A DNA stretch of 30,977 nucleotides. Source: CAMCXT01 sp046302715. GTDB lineage: Bacteria > Bacteroidota > Bacteroidia > M30B66. Shown piece after piece: positions 1 to 6,595 of this stretch (positions are counted from its first letter, which is position 1; each line of letters begins with the position of its first letter). Under the pieces are notes generated by a model, which made no database searches, had not been told where the DNA came from, and saw nothing but the letters and a program-made list of their open reading frames with translations. The stretch lies in contig JBKCHQ010000167.1 of NCBI GenBank assembly GCA_046302715.1, positions 1 to 30,977 on the forward strand, in the 5' to 3' direction. The position numbers and the translations under genes were made by a program.

Positions 1-52
1 CAAACGATTTTTTATAACACACATGCTTGCGCACCCAACACTTAAATTAGTG

Positions 53-60
53 TATTTTTG
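53..60 (+). promoter_or_regulatory. Candidate -7 promoter box for the frameshifted repeat gene
   Basis: TATTTTTG matches the Bacteroidota -7 consensus TAnnTTTG, 27 nt before the ATG at 88. No clear -33 TTTG is seen at the right distance. Confidence 0.35.
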
Positions 61-87
61 GAAATCTAATTTTAAAAATTTTAGGTA

Positions 88-483
88 ATGAGACAAGTAA
101 TGGTGACGATTATTTCTGTTTTGTTGTTTTCGGTGCTTTGTTCGGCGCAGAATATTCTTAAACATCCCATTACAGGAGCGGAGTTTGAGGTGGCACCTAA
201 AGATTTCACCTTAGAAATGAACTATAAAGAGGCCAACGATGCTTGTAAGCAACTAAAAGACGACTGGCGTTTGCCTACAATAGAGGAGCTTGAAACTATG
301 TATAAAAATAAAGGCGAGATCGTTGACTATAAAGATCACTACTGGGCTGAGGATAATAATTGGTTTTCGTTTAAAGAAGGAAAGGGCGGCACTGAGCCAA
401 TTAAGTCGATTAGGAAAAAGGTTCGTGCGGTGAGGAGCATCAAAGAGGGCCAGAAAAAAATTACTGATCCTAGATATTTTTAA
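88..483 (+). CDS. Small secreted protein, first part of a frameshifted repeat gene (DUF1566/Lcl-like)
   Basis: The 131-residue product starts with a signal peptide (about residues 1-20, ending LCSAQ). A segment with DDWRLPTIEEL then YWAED and VRAVRSI resembles the Lcl C-terminal/DUF1566 fold, whose members carry a WRLPT-type motif; this is my recognition, not a search result. The last 50 residues form a module (KDHYWAEDNNWFSFKEGKG to KKITDPRYF) that recurs directly downstream in the +1 frame. The stop TAA at 481-483 follows a run of five T (477-481). With four T the frame would continue into the second module. So this is either a gene broken by a one-base insertion, a +1 recoding site, or a sequencing error. 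The product is probably exported; its function is unknown. Confidence 0.7.
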   Translation: MRQVMVTIISVLLFSVLCSAQNILKHPITGAEFEVAPKDFTLEMNYKEANDACKQLKDDWRLPTIEELETMYKNKGEIVDYKDHYWAEDNNWFSFKEGKGGTEPIKSIRKKVRAVRSIKEGQKKITDPRYF

Positions 484-637
484 AGATGCCAATTGGGCAG
501 AAGATGAAAACTACCTTTCTTTTAAGGACGGAAAAGGAAGCAAGGATGTCAATTTAAGTTCCAAAAAATATGTGCGGGCGGTGAGGAGCATCAAAGAAGA
601 GGAGAAAAAAATTAGAAAGAATAGGAATAGAATATAG
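482..637 (+). pseudogene. Second 50-residue repeat module, out of frame with 88-483
   Basis: Read from 482 this gives KDANWAEDENYLSFKDGKG, then VRAVRSIKEEEKKI and a short lysine/arginine-rich tail to TAG at 635-637. It aligns without gaps to 331-481 at a period of 151 bases, one more than 50 codons. It includes a 20-base exact repeat (427-446 and 578-597). There is no start codon of its own, so it is best read as the continuation of the upstream gene, displaced by one base at the T5 run. The copies have diverged in sequence while keeping the YWAED/NWAED, SFK.GKG and VRAVRSIKE motifs, which suggests the module was selected as protein before the shift. Confidence 0.6.
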
Positions 638-865
638 AATGAACATTTCTAATTACGAAGATTTTTAATTTTACAAAATACAAATATTAAGACCTTGAAT
701 TCCTTCCCGTTGTGCTTCGCAACCAGCAAACCCATGCACAACAATTTATTAGAGCCGTTAGTTTTTTAAGACGGGCGCTGCTTGCGAAAAAATCAGAAAT
801 ATAAAGGCGCTTGCCAACCTTCCTTATTTCCGTTTTGTGTTACAAATGTGTTGCAATTCCCAACA
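638..865. other. Intergenic stretch with no gene seen
   Basis: About 230 bases between the broken repeat gene and the tRNA remnant. No open frame of useful length, no convincing -7 box and no strong hairpin was found. The stretch reads as decayed or non-coding spacer. Confidence 0.5.
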
Positions 866-952
866 CAAAAAAGGCCCGCTTCTAGAAAAATCGGGACAGG
901 CAGGACCCTCTGATTAATCCCGTAGCTGCGGGACTCTAACCAACGGAGCTAA
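866..952 (-). pseudogene. Decayed copy of tRNA-Asn and its terminator
   Basis: Three blocks match the intact tRNA-Asn unit in the same order: 866-879 equals 974-987 (14 bases, terminator half), 902-917 equals 1037-1052 (16 bases, variable and anticodon-arm side), and about 934-952 resembles 1063-1081 (D-arm side, two changes). Between the last two blocks the anticodon-loop and 5' stem bases are replaced by a 16-base near-perfect palindrome at 918-933 (TCCCG..CGGGA). The T-arm and 3' acceptor are replaced by an A-rich segment ending ATCGGGACAGGCAGG. No cloverleaf can form, so this is a tRNA pseudogene or a repeat element built inside one. Confidence 0.6.
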
Positions 953-973
953 CAACGTTAACCTTACACAAAA

Positions 974-1003
974 CAAAAAAGGCCCGCATCGCTGCAAGGC
1001 CTT
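974..1003 (-). terminator. Terminator of tRNA-Asn
   Basis: On the minus strand AAGGCC (1003-998) pairs with GGCCTT (984-979), followed by six T (980-975) and more T-rich sequence. It begins 10 nt past the tRNA 3' end. Half of this unit is repeated at 866-879. Confidence 0.6.
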
Positions 1004-1013
1004 ATTTTTGGGG

Positions 1014-1087
1014 CTCCTTCTCTTGGGCTCGAACCAAGGACCCTCTGATTAACAGTCAGATGCTCTAACCAGCTGAGCTAAGAAGGA
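1014..1087 (-). tRNA. tRNA-Asn (anticodon GUU)
   Basis: On the minus strand the 74 bases fold as a standard cloverleaf: acceptor TCCTTCT/AGAAGGA with discriminator G, D-arm GCTC/GAGC with GGTTA in the loop, anticodon stem TCTGA/TCAGA around loop CTGTTAA (GTT anticodon), and T-arm CTTGG/CCAAG around TTCGAGC. The 3' CCA is not encoded (the next bases are CCC), so it must be added by nucleotidyltransferase. A decayed duplicate lies just downstream. Confidence 0.95.
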
Positions 1088-1099
1088 ATTTTGAGGGCG

Positions 1100-1131
1100 C
1101 AATAATACTACAATTTCGAATACCGAACAAA
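1100..1131 (-). promoter_or_regulatory. Candidate promoter of tRNA-Asn
   Basis: On the minus strand TTTG (1131-1128), a 20-base spacer, then TATTATTG (1107-1100), one base from TAnnTTTG. It ends 12 nt before the mature tRNA 5' end. Confidence 0.4.
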
Positions 1132-1188
1132 TTAGATAGACAAAAAATTACCATTTGATTTTAATTTGCTGATAATCAATATTCTTAC

Positions 1189-3009
1189 TTAGGCGATTTC
1201 TTGCATTTCCTGCAATTTTCTATACACTCCCTGCTGCTGCATGAGCTCGGCATGGGTGCCTCGTTCAGCCACTTTACCCTCGCTCAGTACCAAAATCTCA
1301 TCGGCTTTTCTAACGGTGGAAAGGCGGTGTGCAATTACCAATACCGTGCGTTCTTTCATGAGTTCGCTAATGGCTTCCTGAACGTTTTGCTCGCTCTCGG
1401 TATCCAGCGCCGATGTGGCTTCATCAAGAATTAAGATGGGCGCATTGGAATATAAAGCCCGGGCTATAGCTATGCGTTGCCGTTGTCCGCCGCTTAGGCG
1501 CGAGCCTCTGTCGCCCAATACGGTATGATAGCCGTTTTCGAGCTGTAAAATAAAATCTTCCGCATGTGCATGCCGTGCCGCCGCTTCGAGCTTTGCCTTA
1601 TCATAAGATTCGGCACCCATAGTAATGTTACCAATAACCGTATCGTTAAAAATGATGGGATCCTGATTTACCAGTCCTATAAGCGATCGCACCGAATCAA
1701 TGCTCAAGGTATTGATGTTGCGACCATCTATTAGGATTTCGCCCTCCGTGCAATTGTAAAACCGCATGATAAGATCGGCCATGGTAGATTTTCCAGAGCC
1801 GCTTTTTCCAACCAATGCCAACGTACGGCCTTTTTCTAATTTAAAGGATATGGCTTGCAATACAGGTTCGTTGCCGTAATTAAAACTCACATTTTTGAAT
1901 TCAATCTGCTGCTCAAAGTCATTGATTACTAAAGCATCAGCGGCATCTTCTATATCGATTTTTGCATCTATAATGCTAAAAATACGCTCCGCCGATACCA
2001 TGCCCTTTTGCATATTAGTGAGGGCTGAACTTATATTTTTGGCAGGCTGCAGTATTTGCGAATAAATGGCGAGATAAGTAATGAACATCGATCCCGACAG
2101 GGTGTGATCAACCACCAGGCTGCCTCCGTAAAGCACTACTACTACTATTACACAAACACCAAGAATGTCAGAAAGCGGTGAGGCCAACTCGCGCTGATTG
2201 AATAATGCTTTGCTGTTTTTAGTAAACCCGCTATTGATGTCTTCAAACTGCTTAACAAACGCGTTTTTTGAACGAAAGGCTTGAATAATACGAATGCCGC
2301 TCAATGTTTGGTCGGTATGCTGCAAAATCTTGCCCAGCATTTCCTGGCTGAAGTACCCCTTTTTCTTGAGCTTTTTAGAAAGAGTTGAAATGAGCAATCC
2401 GGCTACAGGAAAAAATAATACCGTAAAAAAGGTAAGTTGCGGCGACAAAATAAATAAGGTTATAAAATAAGCCACAATCACCACAGGGTCGCGCAATAGA
2501 ATCTGAAACGAACTGATTACGGAAAACTCAATTTCCTGCACGTCATTGGTCATGGTGGAAAGCACATCGCCTTTTTCGTGTTTATGATGCCATGCGAGCG
2601 ACTGCTCCGTTACTTGTTTAAACAGATGGTTACGCAAACGCTGTAATAAATTCAATTTAAGCCGCACCAATACCCGTGTTGCCAGGTAGCGAAAAAGATT
2701 TGAAAATACCGTTGCAACAGTTATTACCACGCATACCGCAGCCAATGCCGCAAGCATGCCTTTTTCGATAGCCAGCCGGCATAAATGATGTTCGAACAAT
2801 GCGCCGAGGTAATTCACGCTAAATTCGTAGGCCGGCGGGTTTGAGCAAGCCTCGAGCGTGCCCGAATTAAACAAGAGGTTCAACAGCGGAATAAGCATCG
2901 TAAAATTGATGATGCCCAATACTATACCCAGAATGGTGTATAAAATATATTCTGGAAGATAATGATGCAGCGGCCTTGAATAATGGAGCAAACGGCGTAT
3001 TATCTTCAT
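1189..3009 (-). CDS. ABC exporter, fused permease and ATPase (MsbA-like)
   Basis: The 606-residue half-transporter has an N-terminal six-helix export domain (about 20-320) and a C-terminal ATPase (about 368-600). Visible motifs: Walker A GKSGSGKST (401-409), Q-loop Gln 449, signature LSGGQ (505-509), Walker B ILILDE (525-530) and the switch His in AHRLST (561). All catalytic residues are present, so it should act as a homodimer in the inner membrane. The family exports lipid A-core or other amphiphiles (MsbA) or drugs; substrate cannot be read from sequence. It diverges from a family 25 glycosyltransferase, which fits a role in envelope lipid or glycan export, but this is inference. Length is normal and the ATG at 3009 leaves 62 nt to the neighbour. 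Confidence 0.9.
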   Translation of the reverse strand: MKIIRRLLHYSRPLHHYLPEYILYTILGIVLGIINFTMLIPLLNLLFNSGTLEACSNPPAYEFSVNYLGALFEHHLCRLAIEKGMLAALAAVCVVITVATVFSNLFRYLATRVLVRLKLNLLQRLRNHLFKQVTEQSLAWHHKHEKGDVLSTMTNDVQEIEFSVISSFQILLRDPVVIVAYFITLFILSPQLTFFTVLFFPVAGLLISTLSKKLKKKGYFSQEMLGKILQHTDQTLSGIRIIQAFRSKNAFVKQFEDINSGFTKNSKALFNQRELASPLSDILGVCVIVVVVLYGGSLVVDHTLSGSMFITYLAIYSQILQPAKNISSALTNMQKGMVSAERIFSIIDAKIDIEDAADALVINDFEQQIEFKNVSFNYGNEPVLQAISFKLEKGRTLALVGKSGSGKSTMADLIMRFYNCTEGEILIDGRNINTLSIDSVRSLIGLVNQDPIIFNDTVIGNITMGAESYDKAKLEAAARHAHAEDFILQLENGYHTVLGDRGSRLSGGQRQRIAIARALYSNAPILILDEATSALDTESEQNVQEAISELMKERTVLVIAHRLSTVRKADEILVLSEGKVAERGTHAELMQQQGVYRKLQEMQEIA

Positions 3010-3019
3010 GCGGGAGTGA

Positions 3020-3027
3020 TACTTTTG
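3020..3027 (+). promoter_or_regulatory. Candidate -7 box for the glycosyltransferase gene
   Basis: TACTTTTG matches TAnnTTTG, 44 nt before the ATG at 3072. It lies in the 62-base divergent gap beside a palindrome at 3034-3052. No -33 TTTG is evident. Confidence 0.4.
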
Positions 3028-3033
3028 GCGCTT

Positions 3034-3052
3034 GGCAAATTACGAATTTGCC
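3034..3052. promoter_or_regulatory. Inverted repeat in the divergent promoter region
   Basis: GGCAAATT, three bases, AATTTGCC: a perfect 8-bp inverted repeat midway between the ABC exporter and glycosyltransferase starts. A related perfect palindrome GGCAAATTTGCC lies next to an identical TACTTTTG box at 27520-27539. It may be an operator, or just TTTG promoter elements facing each other. Confidence 0.4.
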
Positions 3053-3071
3053 GTTACCTTTCAGCACTGTA

Positions 3072-3794
3072 ATGAAGCAAATGCTGCCGGTATATGTAAT
3101 CCACGTTTCTAAAGGCTATGAAGAGCGTGCACGCTCCATTCGCACACAGCTGGAGGCCAACTCCTTAGATTTTGAATTTGTACTCAAACACGATTGCGAT
3201 GCCTTAAGCCCCGAATTTATAACTGCCCATTTTGCAGGAAAAATGAGCAGGCCCCAACCCGCAACTTCGTGTGCGGCCAAGCATATCGAAGCCTGGAAGA
3301 AAATGGAGGCACAAGACGAAACCTGGCTTCTTGTATTGGAAGACGATATTTTGCTGCACAAAGAGTTTCGTTCCAAATTGAACGAAATAATAAACGAAGC
3401 ACAAGCAAAAGGCTTAGATCAAAGGCCAGTATTGATATCGCTCGAAAACTCGGGGCTTCGTTTTGTGCCTTCGGCTGAAATTAAAAAAGATACCTTATTG
3501 TATTCGGCGCTCGAAACACGATGCACGGGAGCCTATCTCATAAATCGTAGCGGAGCTATGGCTTATTTAAAAAGGCTTTCGGAAGAAAAGATGGATCAAA
3601 CCATCGACTGGTGGATGGGTGCTATGGCCAAGCAACAGTGTGTGGATATTTACTGGGCGCATCCTACCATTGCCGAACAAGGCAGCCACAGTGGGGTTTT
3701 TGCCTCAGCCATTGACCACAAACCTAAAGGTGCTTTTAGAAGGGTGAGCTGGAACCTACAACGCATCTATAAAATGTATTTCAGAAGGCGCTAG
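3072..3794 (+). CDS. Glycosyltransferase family 25 (LPS-type)
   Basis: The 240-residue protein has the layout of family 25 glycosyltransferases: an N-terminal VYVIHVSKGYEERARSI segment, the nucleotide-sugar/metal motif LVLEDDILL (EDD at about 90-92), a middle TGAYLINRSGA region, and a C-terminal HPTIAEQGSHSG block. Such enzymes usually transfer galactose or glucose to lipopolysaccharide or surface glycans at the cytoplasmic face of the membrane; the actual sugar is unknown. The open frame extends to 2976, inside the divergent exporter gene, but the ATG at 3072 is preferred because family homology begins there and it avoids the overlap. Beside an MsbA-like exporter, an envelope-glycan role is likely. 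Confidence 0.85.
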   Translation: MKQMLPVYVIHVSKGYEERARSIRTQLEANSLDFEFVLKHDCDALSPEFITAHFAGKMSRPQPATSCAAKHIEAWKKMEAQDETWLLVLEDDILLHKEFRSKLNEIINEAQAKGLDQRPVLISLENSGLRFVPSAEIKKDTLLYSALETRCTGAYLINRSGAMAYLKRLSEEKMDQTIDWWMGAMAKQQCVDIYWAHPTIAEQGSHSGVFASAIDHKPKGAFRRVSWNLQRIYKMYFRRR

Positions 3795-3822
3795 AGCGCC
3801 GATGAGTAGAAGAATTTAATTG

Positions 3823-3830
3823 TAGTTTTG
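3823..3830 (+). promoter_or_regulatory. Candidate -7 box for rbfA
   Basis: TAGTTTTG matches TAnnTTTG and ends 19 nt before the rbfA ATG. No -33 TTTG is visible at N19. Confidence 0.45.
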
Positions 3831-3849
3831 CCATAATGTATTTTTAACC

Positions 3850-4197
3850 ATGTCGGAAACAGAATCTACACGCCAGAAAAAGGTGGCCCGATTGATCCAG
3901 AAGGAGTTGTCGGTTTTATTTCAACGCGAAAGTCGAACGCTATTCTCCTCGGCCATGATTACGGTTACCGTTGTGCGTGTAAGTCCCGATTTGAGTTATG
4001 CCCGTGTGTATCTGAGCGTATTTAATGCTAAGGCACCCGAAGAGCTTTTAGGGTTGATTAAGGCCATGAAAAAAGAAATCAGAAAGCGCTTGGGCGACAT
4101 TATCAAAAATCAACTGCGCATAGTGCCCGATCTGGATTTTTTCATCGACGACTCGCTCGACTATTACGAACGCATTGACAATTTGCTAAAAAAGTGA
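3850..4197 (+). CDS. rbfA: Ribosome-binding factor A
   Basis: The 115-residue protein has the KH-like RbfA fold: an N-terminal RQKKVARLIQKELSVLFQRE helix, the strand block VRVSPDLSYARVYLSVF, and a C-terminal helix-strand with RKRLGDIIKNQLRIVPDLDFF followed by IDDSLDYYERI, all characteristic. RbfA binds the 30S subunit during late 16S rRNA maturation and is important for cold growth. Length is usual. Its TGA stop overlaps the GTG start of the next gene, so a membrane permease is translationally coupled to a ribosome factor. Confidence 0.95.
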   Translation: MSETESTRQKKVARLIQKELSVLFQRESRTLFSSAMITVTVVRVSPDLSYARVYLSVFNAKAPEELLGLIKAMKKEIRKRLGDIIKNQLRIVPDLDFFIDDSLDYYERIDNLLKK

Positions 4198-5399
4198 AAT
4201 TTATCTGGTTCATCGCATTTCGTTACCTCTTCTCAAAAAAGAGATTTAATGCCATAAACCTTATTTCTATTATTTCGGTAATTGGGGTAACCACCGGCAC
4301 TGCGGCCTTAATAGTGTTGCTTTCGGCCTTTAACGGGTTGGAATCGTGGGTGGTGAAGCTTTACGACACCTTCGACCCCGACATTAAAATAGAGCATACC
4401 ACCAAAAAGTTTTTCGCTGCCACACCCGATTTTCTCCAAAAAATTGAAAAAACTGATGGCATTAAACACGCCGTTCCTGTAATTGAAGAAAATGCATTAA
4501 TTACGTTTGGCGATGCCCAATTTATTGCCACGCTAAAAGGGGTGGGGCGCAACTACGACAAAGTAAGTGCCGTGCGTACTTCATTAATTGACGGTCGGTA
4601 TTCATTAAATTCCGATTCGGCCGCAAACGGGCTTTTTGGAAGCGGTGTGGCCTATGCCCTTGGTTTTAATACAAGAAGCTTCGACACACCGGTCGAAATT
4701 TTTGTTCCACGTCCGGGCGCTTCACTTAGCCTTAATCCGACCGAGGCATTTAATTCATCTATAATCCAGCCCCACGGTATTTTTCAAATTCAACCCGAAG
4801 TAGATTTAAAATATGTTCTTACTTCGTATGGGTATGCCTCTAATTTGTTTAATCGGCCTCAAATGGCAAGCTCTATCGAAGTGAAACTGGAAACTTACAA
4901 AGATGCTGCTGAAGTGAGCGCCTTACTTAAGAAAAATCTGGGTGCGGGGTATAAAATTTCTAATCGCTTTGAGCAACATCAGTTGCTTTATAAAATCATC
5001 AAATCCGAAAAATGGGCAGTGTATCTTATCCTAACCTTTATTTTAGTCATTGCCGTGTTTAATATCACCGGTTCGCTCACCATGCTCATTGTAGATAAAT
5101 CTAAAGACATCAATACATTGCGAAGCATGGGTGCCAATACCCGACACTTATTGGCTATATTTTTTACCGAAGGCATGATGATTTGCCTATTGGGTGTATT
5201 GCTGGGCAGCATGGTCGGGGTGGGCATTGTAATTGCCCAGGATCTAATGGGACTGGTTTATATAAGTGATGTTGATCCTTATCCAGTTTTACTTAAGGTT
5301 TCCGATATTGGCTTGACAGTGGCTACCGTTTTAAGTATCGGCACTTTGGCTTCATGGCTTCCGGCAAACCGCTTAATCAAACAAAAAAAACACCTGTAA
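4194..5399 (+). CDS. LolC/LolE-like ABC permease (FtsX/MacB-type)
   Basis: The 401-residue protein has one N-terminal membrane helix (about 20-45), a large periplasmic domain (about 50-265), and three C-terminal helices (about 270-300, 315-345, 365-390), the topology of FtsX/LolC/LolE permeases. The start RYLFSKKRFNAINLISIISVIGV is typical of the lipoprotein-release permease group, which with a LolD ATPase extracts lipoproteins from the inner membrane for delivery to the outer membrane. No ATPase is encoded nearby, so the partner must lie elsewhere. The GTG start at 4194 overlaps the rbfA stop (GTGA). It ends 5 nt before the convergent OmpA gene with no terminator between. Confidence 0.85.
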   Translation: MKFIWFIAFRYLFSKKRFNAINLISIISVIGVTTGTAALIVLLSAFNGLESWVVKLYDTFDPDIKIEHTTKKFFAATPDFLQKIEKTDGIKHAVPVIEENALITFGDAQFIATLKGVGRNYDKVSAVRTSLIDGRYSLNSDSAANGLFGSGVAYALGFNTRSFDTPVEIFVPRPGASLSLNPTEAFNSSIIQPHGIFQIQPEVDLKYVLTSYGYASNLFNRPQMASSIEVKLETYKDAAEVSALLKKNLGAGYKISNRFEQHQLLYKIIKSEKWAVYLILTFILVIAVFNITGSLTMLIVDKSKDINTLRSMGANTRHLLAIFFTEGMMICLLGVLLGSMVGVGIVIAQDLMGLVYISDVDPYPVLLKVSDIGLTVATVLSIGTLASWLPANRLIKQKKHL

Positions 5400-5404
5400 G
5401 GATC

Positions 5405-6430
5405 TTATTTTGATTCTTCCATCCACTGCATAAGCTCGTCAAGCTTAGGCGTAAGGATAATTTCTGTTCTTCGGTTTTTCTTTCGAGCTTCGGGTGTGTT
5501 GGCGTTATCAATGGGCATAAACTCGCCTCTTCCTGCAGCAGTAAGTCTTTTGGCCTCAATTTTAGAATTGGCAGTAATAATGCGCAAAATGGCAGTAGCT
5601 CTCAATACGCTCAAATCCCAATTGTCTTTAATTGTAGCGCTTTTAATAGGCACATTATCGGTATGTCCTTCAATTAATACGTCAATTTCGGTTTCCTTCT
5701 CCAGAACTTTTGCCAAGTTTTTCAAAGCCTCTACACCTTTTGCATCCACCACGGTACTGCCCGATTCAAAGAGCAATCGCTCTTCGAGCAATACGTAAAC
5801 CTTGCCATTTTTTGTACTCACGGTTAAGCCGTTATCCTGAAAACCCAACAAGGCCTCCGAAACTTTACGTTTTAAATCGTTCATGGCAGCATCTTTTGAG
5901 GCGAGGATATCTTCAAGTTCCTTAACCCGCTGCTCCTTGAGGTTTATGGCTTCTTCGGCAGCCTTAATCTCAGATGCCAGCTGCTCAATTTCCTTACTAC
6001 GCTTCTCCAAATCTTCTTCGGTCAAACGCAGCTTGTCTTCTTTTCGCTGAAGCTCCTCCTGGGTAAGCTGGTATTGCCCCATCAGTTTACGGTTGTCTTC
6101 ATCTTTACCTTGCATCAGCAGATTGTTTTTTTCCAAAAGCTGGTCATAGGTTTTGTTGAGTTTTTCGTAAGCGGTGTTCAGGCGCCTGAATGAGGTACCC
6201 AAACTTAAAGTATCGTTACTTAGCGATTTTGTTTGGCGGCTTAACTCCTCAACACGAATGTTGAGCTCTTTTTCTTTAGCACTCAATGATTCGTAGCGTG
6301 CCTTAATTTCTTCTAATTCAGCCTTGCACTTCTCGCCGGCTGTTTTAACCTCTTCGTATTGACGCCCCGGAACGCAGGAAATTACTGCAAACAAAAACAA
6401 AAAGCATCCTAAACGGGTTAGTATCCTCAT
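5405..6430 (-). CDS. OmpA-family lipoprotein with long coiled coil
   Basis: The 341-residue protein starts with a lipoprotein signal (residues 1-19, lipobox VISC, lipidated Cys 19). Residues about 30-190 are rich in Glu, Lys and Leu heptads and should form a long coiled coil. The C-terminal OmpA domain (about 212-327) has the peptidoglycan-binding IEGHTDN (253-259), NWDLSVLRA (270-278) and KNRRTEI (318-324). It probably sits lipid-anchored in the outer membrane and grips peptidoglycan, with the coil spanning part of the periplasm. It is likely monocistronic. Confidence 0.9.
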   Translation of the reverse strand: MRILTRLGCFLFLFAVISCVPGRQYEEVKTAGEKCKAELEEIKARYESLSAKEKELNIRVEELSRQTKSLSNDTLSLGTSFRRLNTAYEKLNKTYDQLLEKNNLLMQGKDEDNRKLMGQYQLTQEELQRKEDKLRLTEEDLEKRSKEIEQLASEIKAAEEAINLKEQRVKELEDILASKDAAMNDLKRKVSEALLGFQDNGLTVSTKNGKVYVLLEERLLFESGSTVVDAKGVEALKNLAKVLEKETEIDVLIEGHTDNVPIKSATIKDNWDLSVLRATAILRIITANSKIEAKRLTAAGRGEFMPIDNANTPEARKKNRRTEIILTPKLDELMQWMEESK

Positions 6431-6444
6431 AATAGATTTTTTTT

Positions 6445-6452
6445 CAAACCTA
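6445..6452 (-). promoter_or_regulatory. Candidate -7 box for the OmpA lipoprotein gene
   Basis: On the minus strand TAGGTTTG (6452-6445) matches TAnnTTTG and lies 14 nt before the start codon. Confidence 0.4.
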
Positions 6453-6595
6453 CTAAGTCAAAGCGTCTGCATAATTACTTGAATGCAGATATAATAAACA
6501 ATTTGAAGTTGATAGCCATTTGACACTAGTATTTGAACACTAACATTAAAATGAAAACAGAATTTTCATAATTTGCACTCCCTTAAATAATAATT

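Noticed and set aside
2976..3071. Upstream extension of the glycosyltransferase frame to an ATG at 2976
   Set aside because: It would overlap the divergent exporter gene and has no similarity to the family; the ATG at 3072 begins the recognisable VYVIHVSKGYEERA start.
3787..3800. Hairpin GGCGCT-AG-AGCGCC over the glycosyltransferase stop codon
   Set aside because: The loop is only two bases and there is no T run; too weak to call a terminator.
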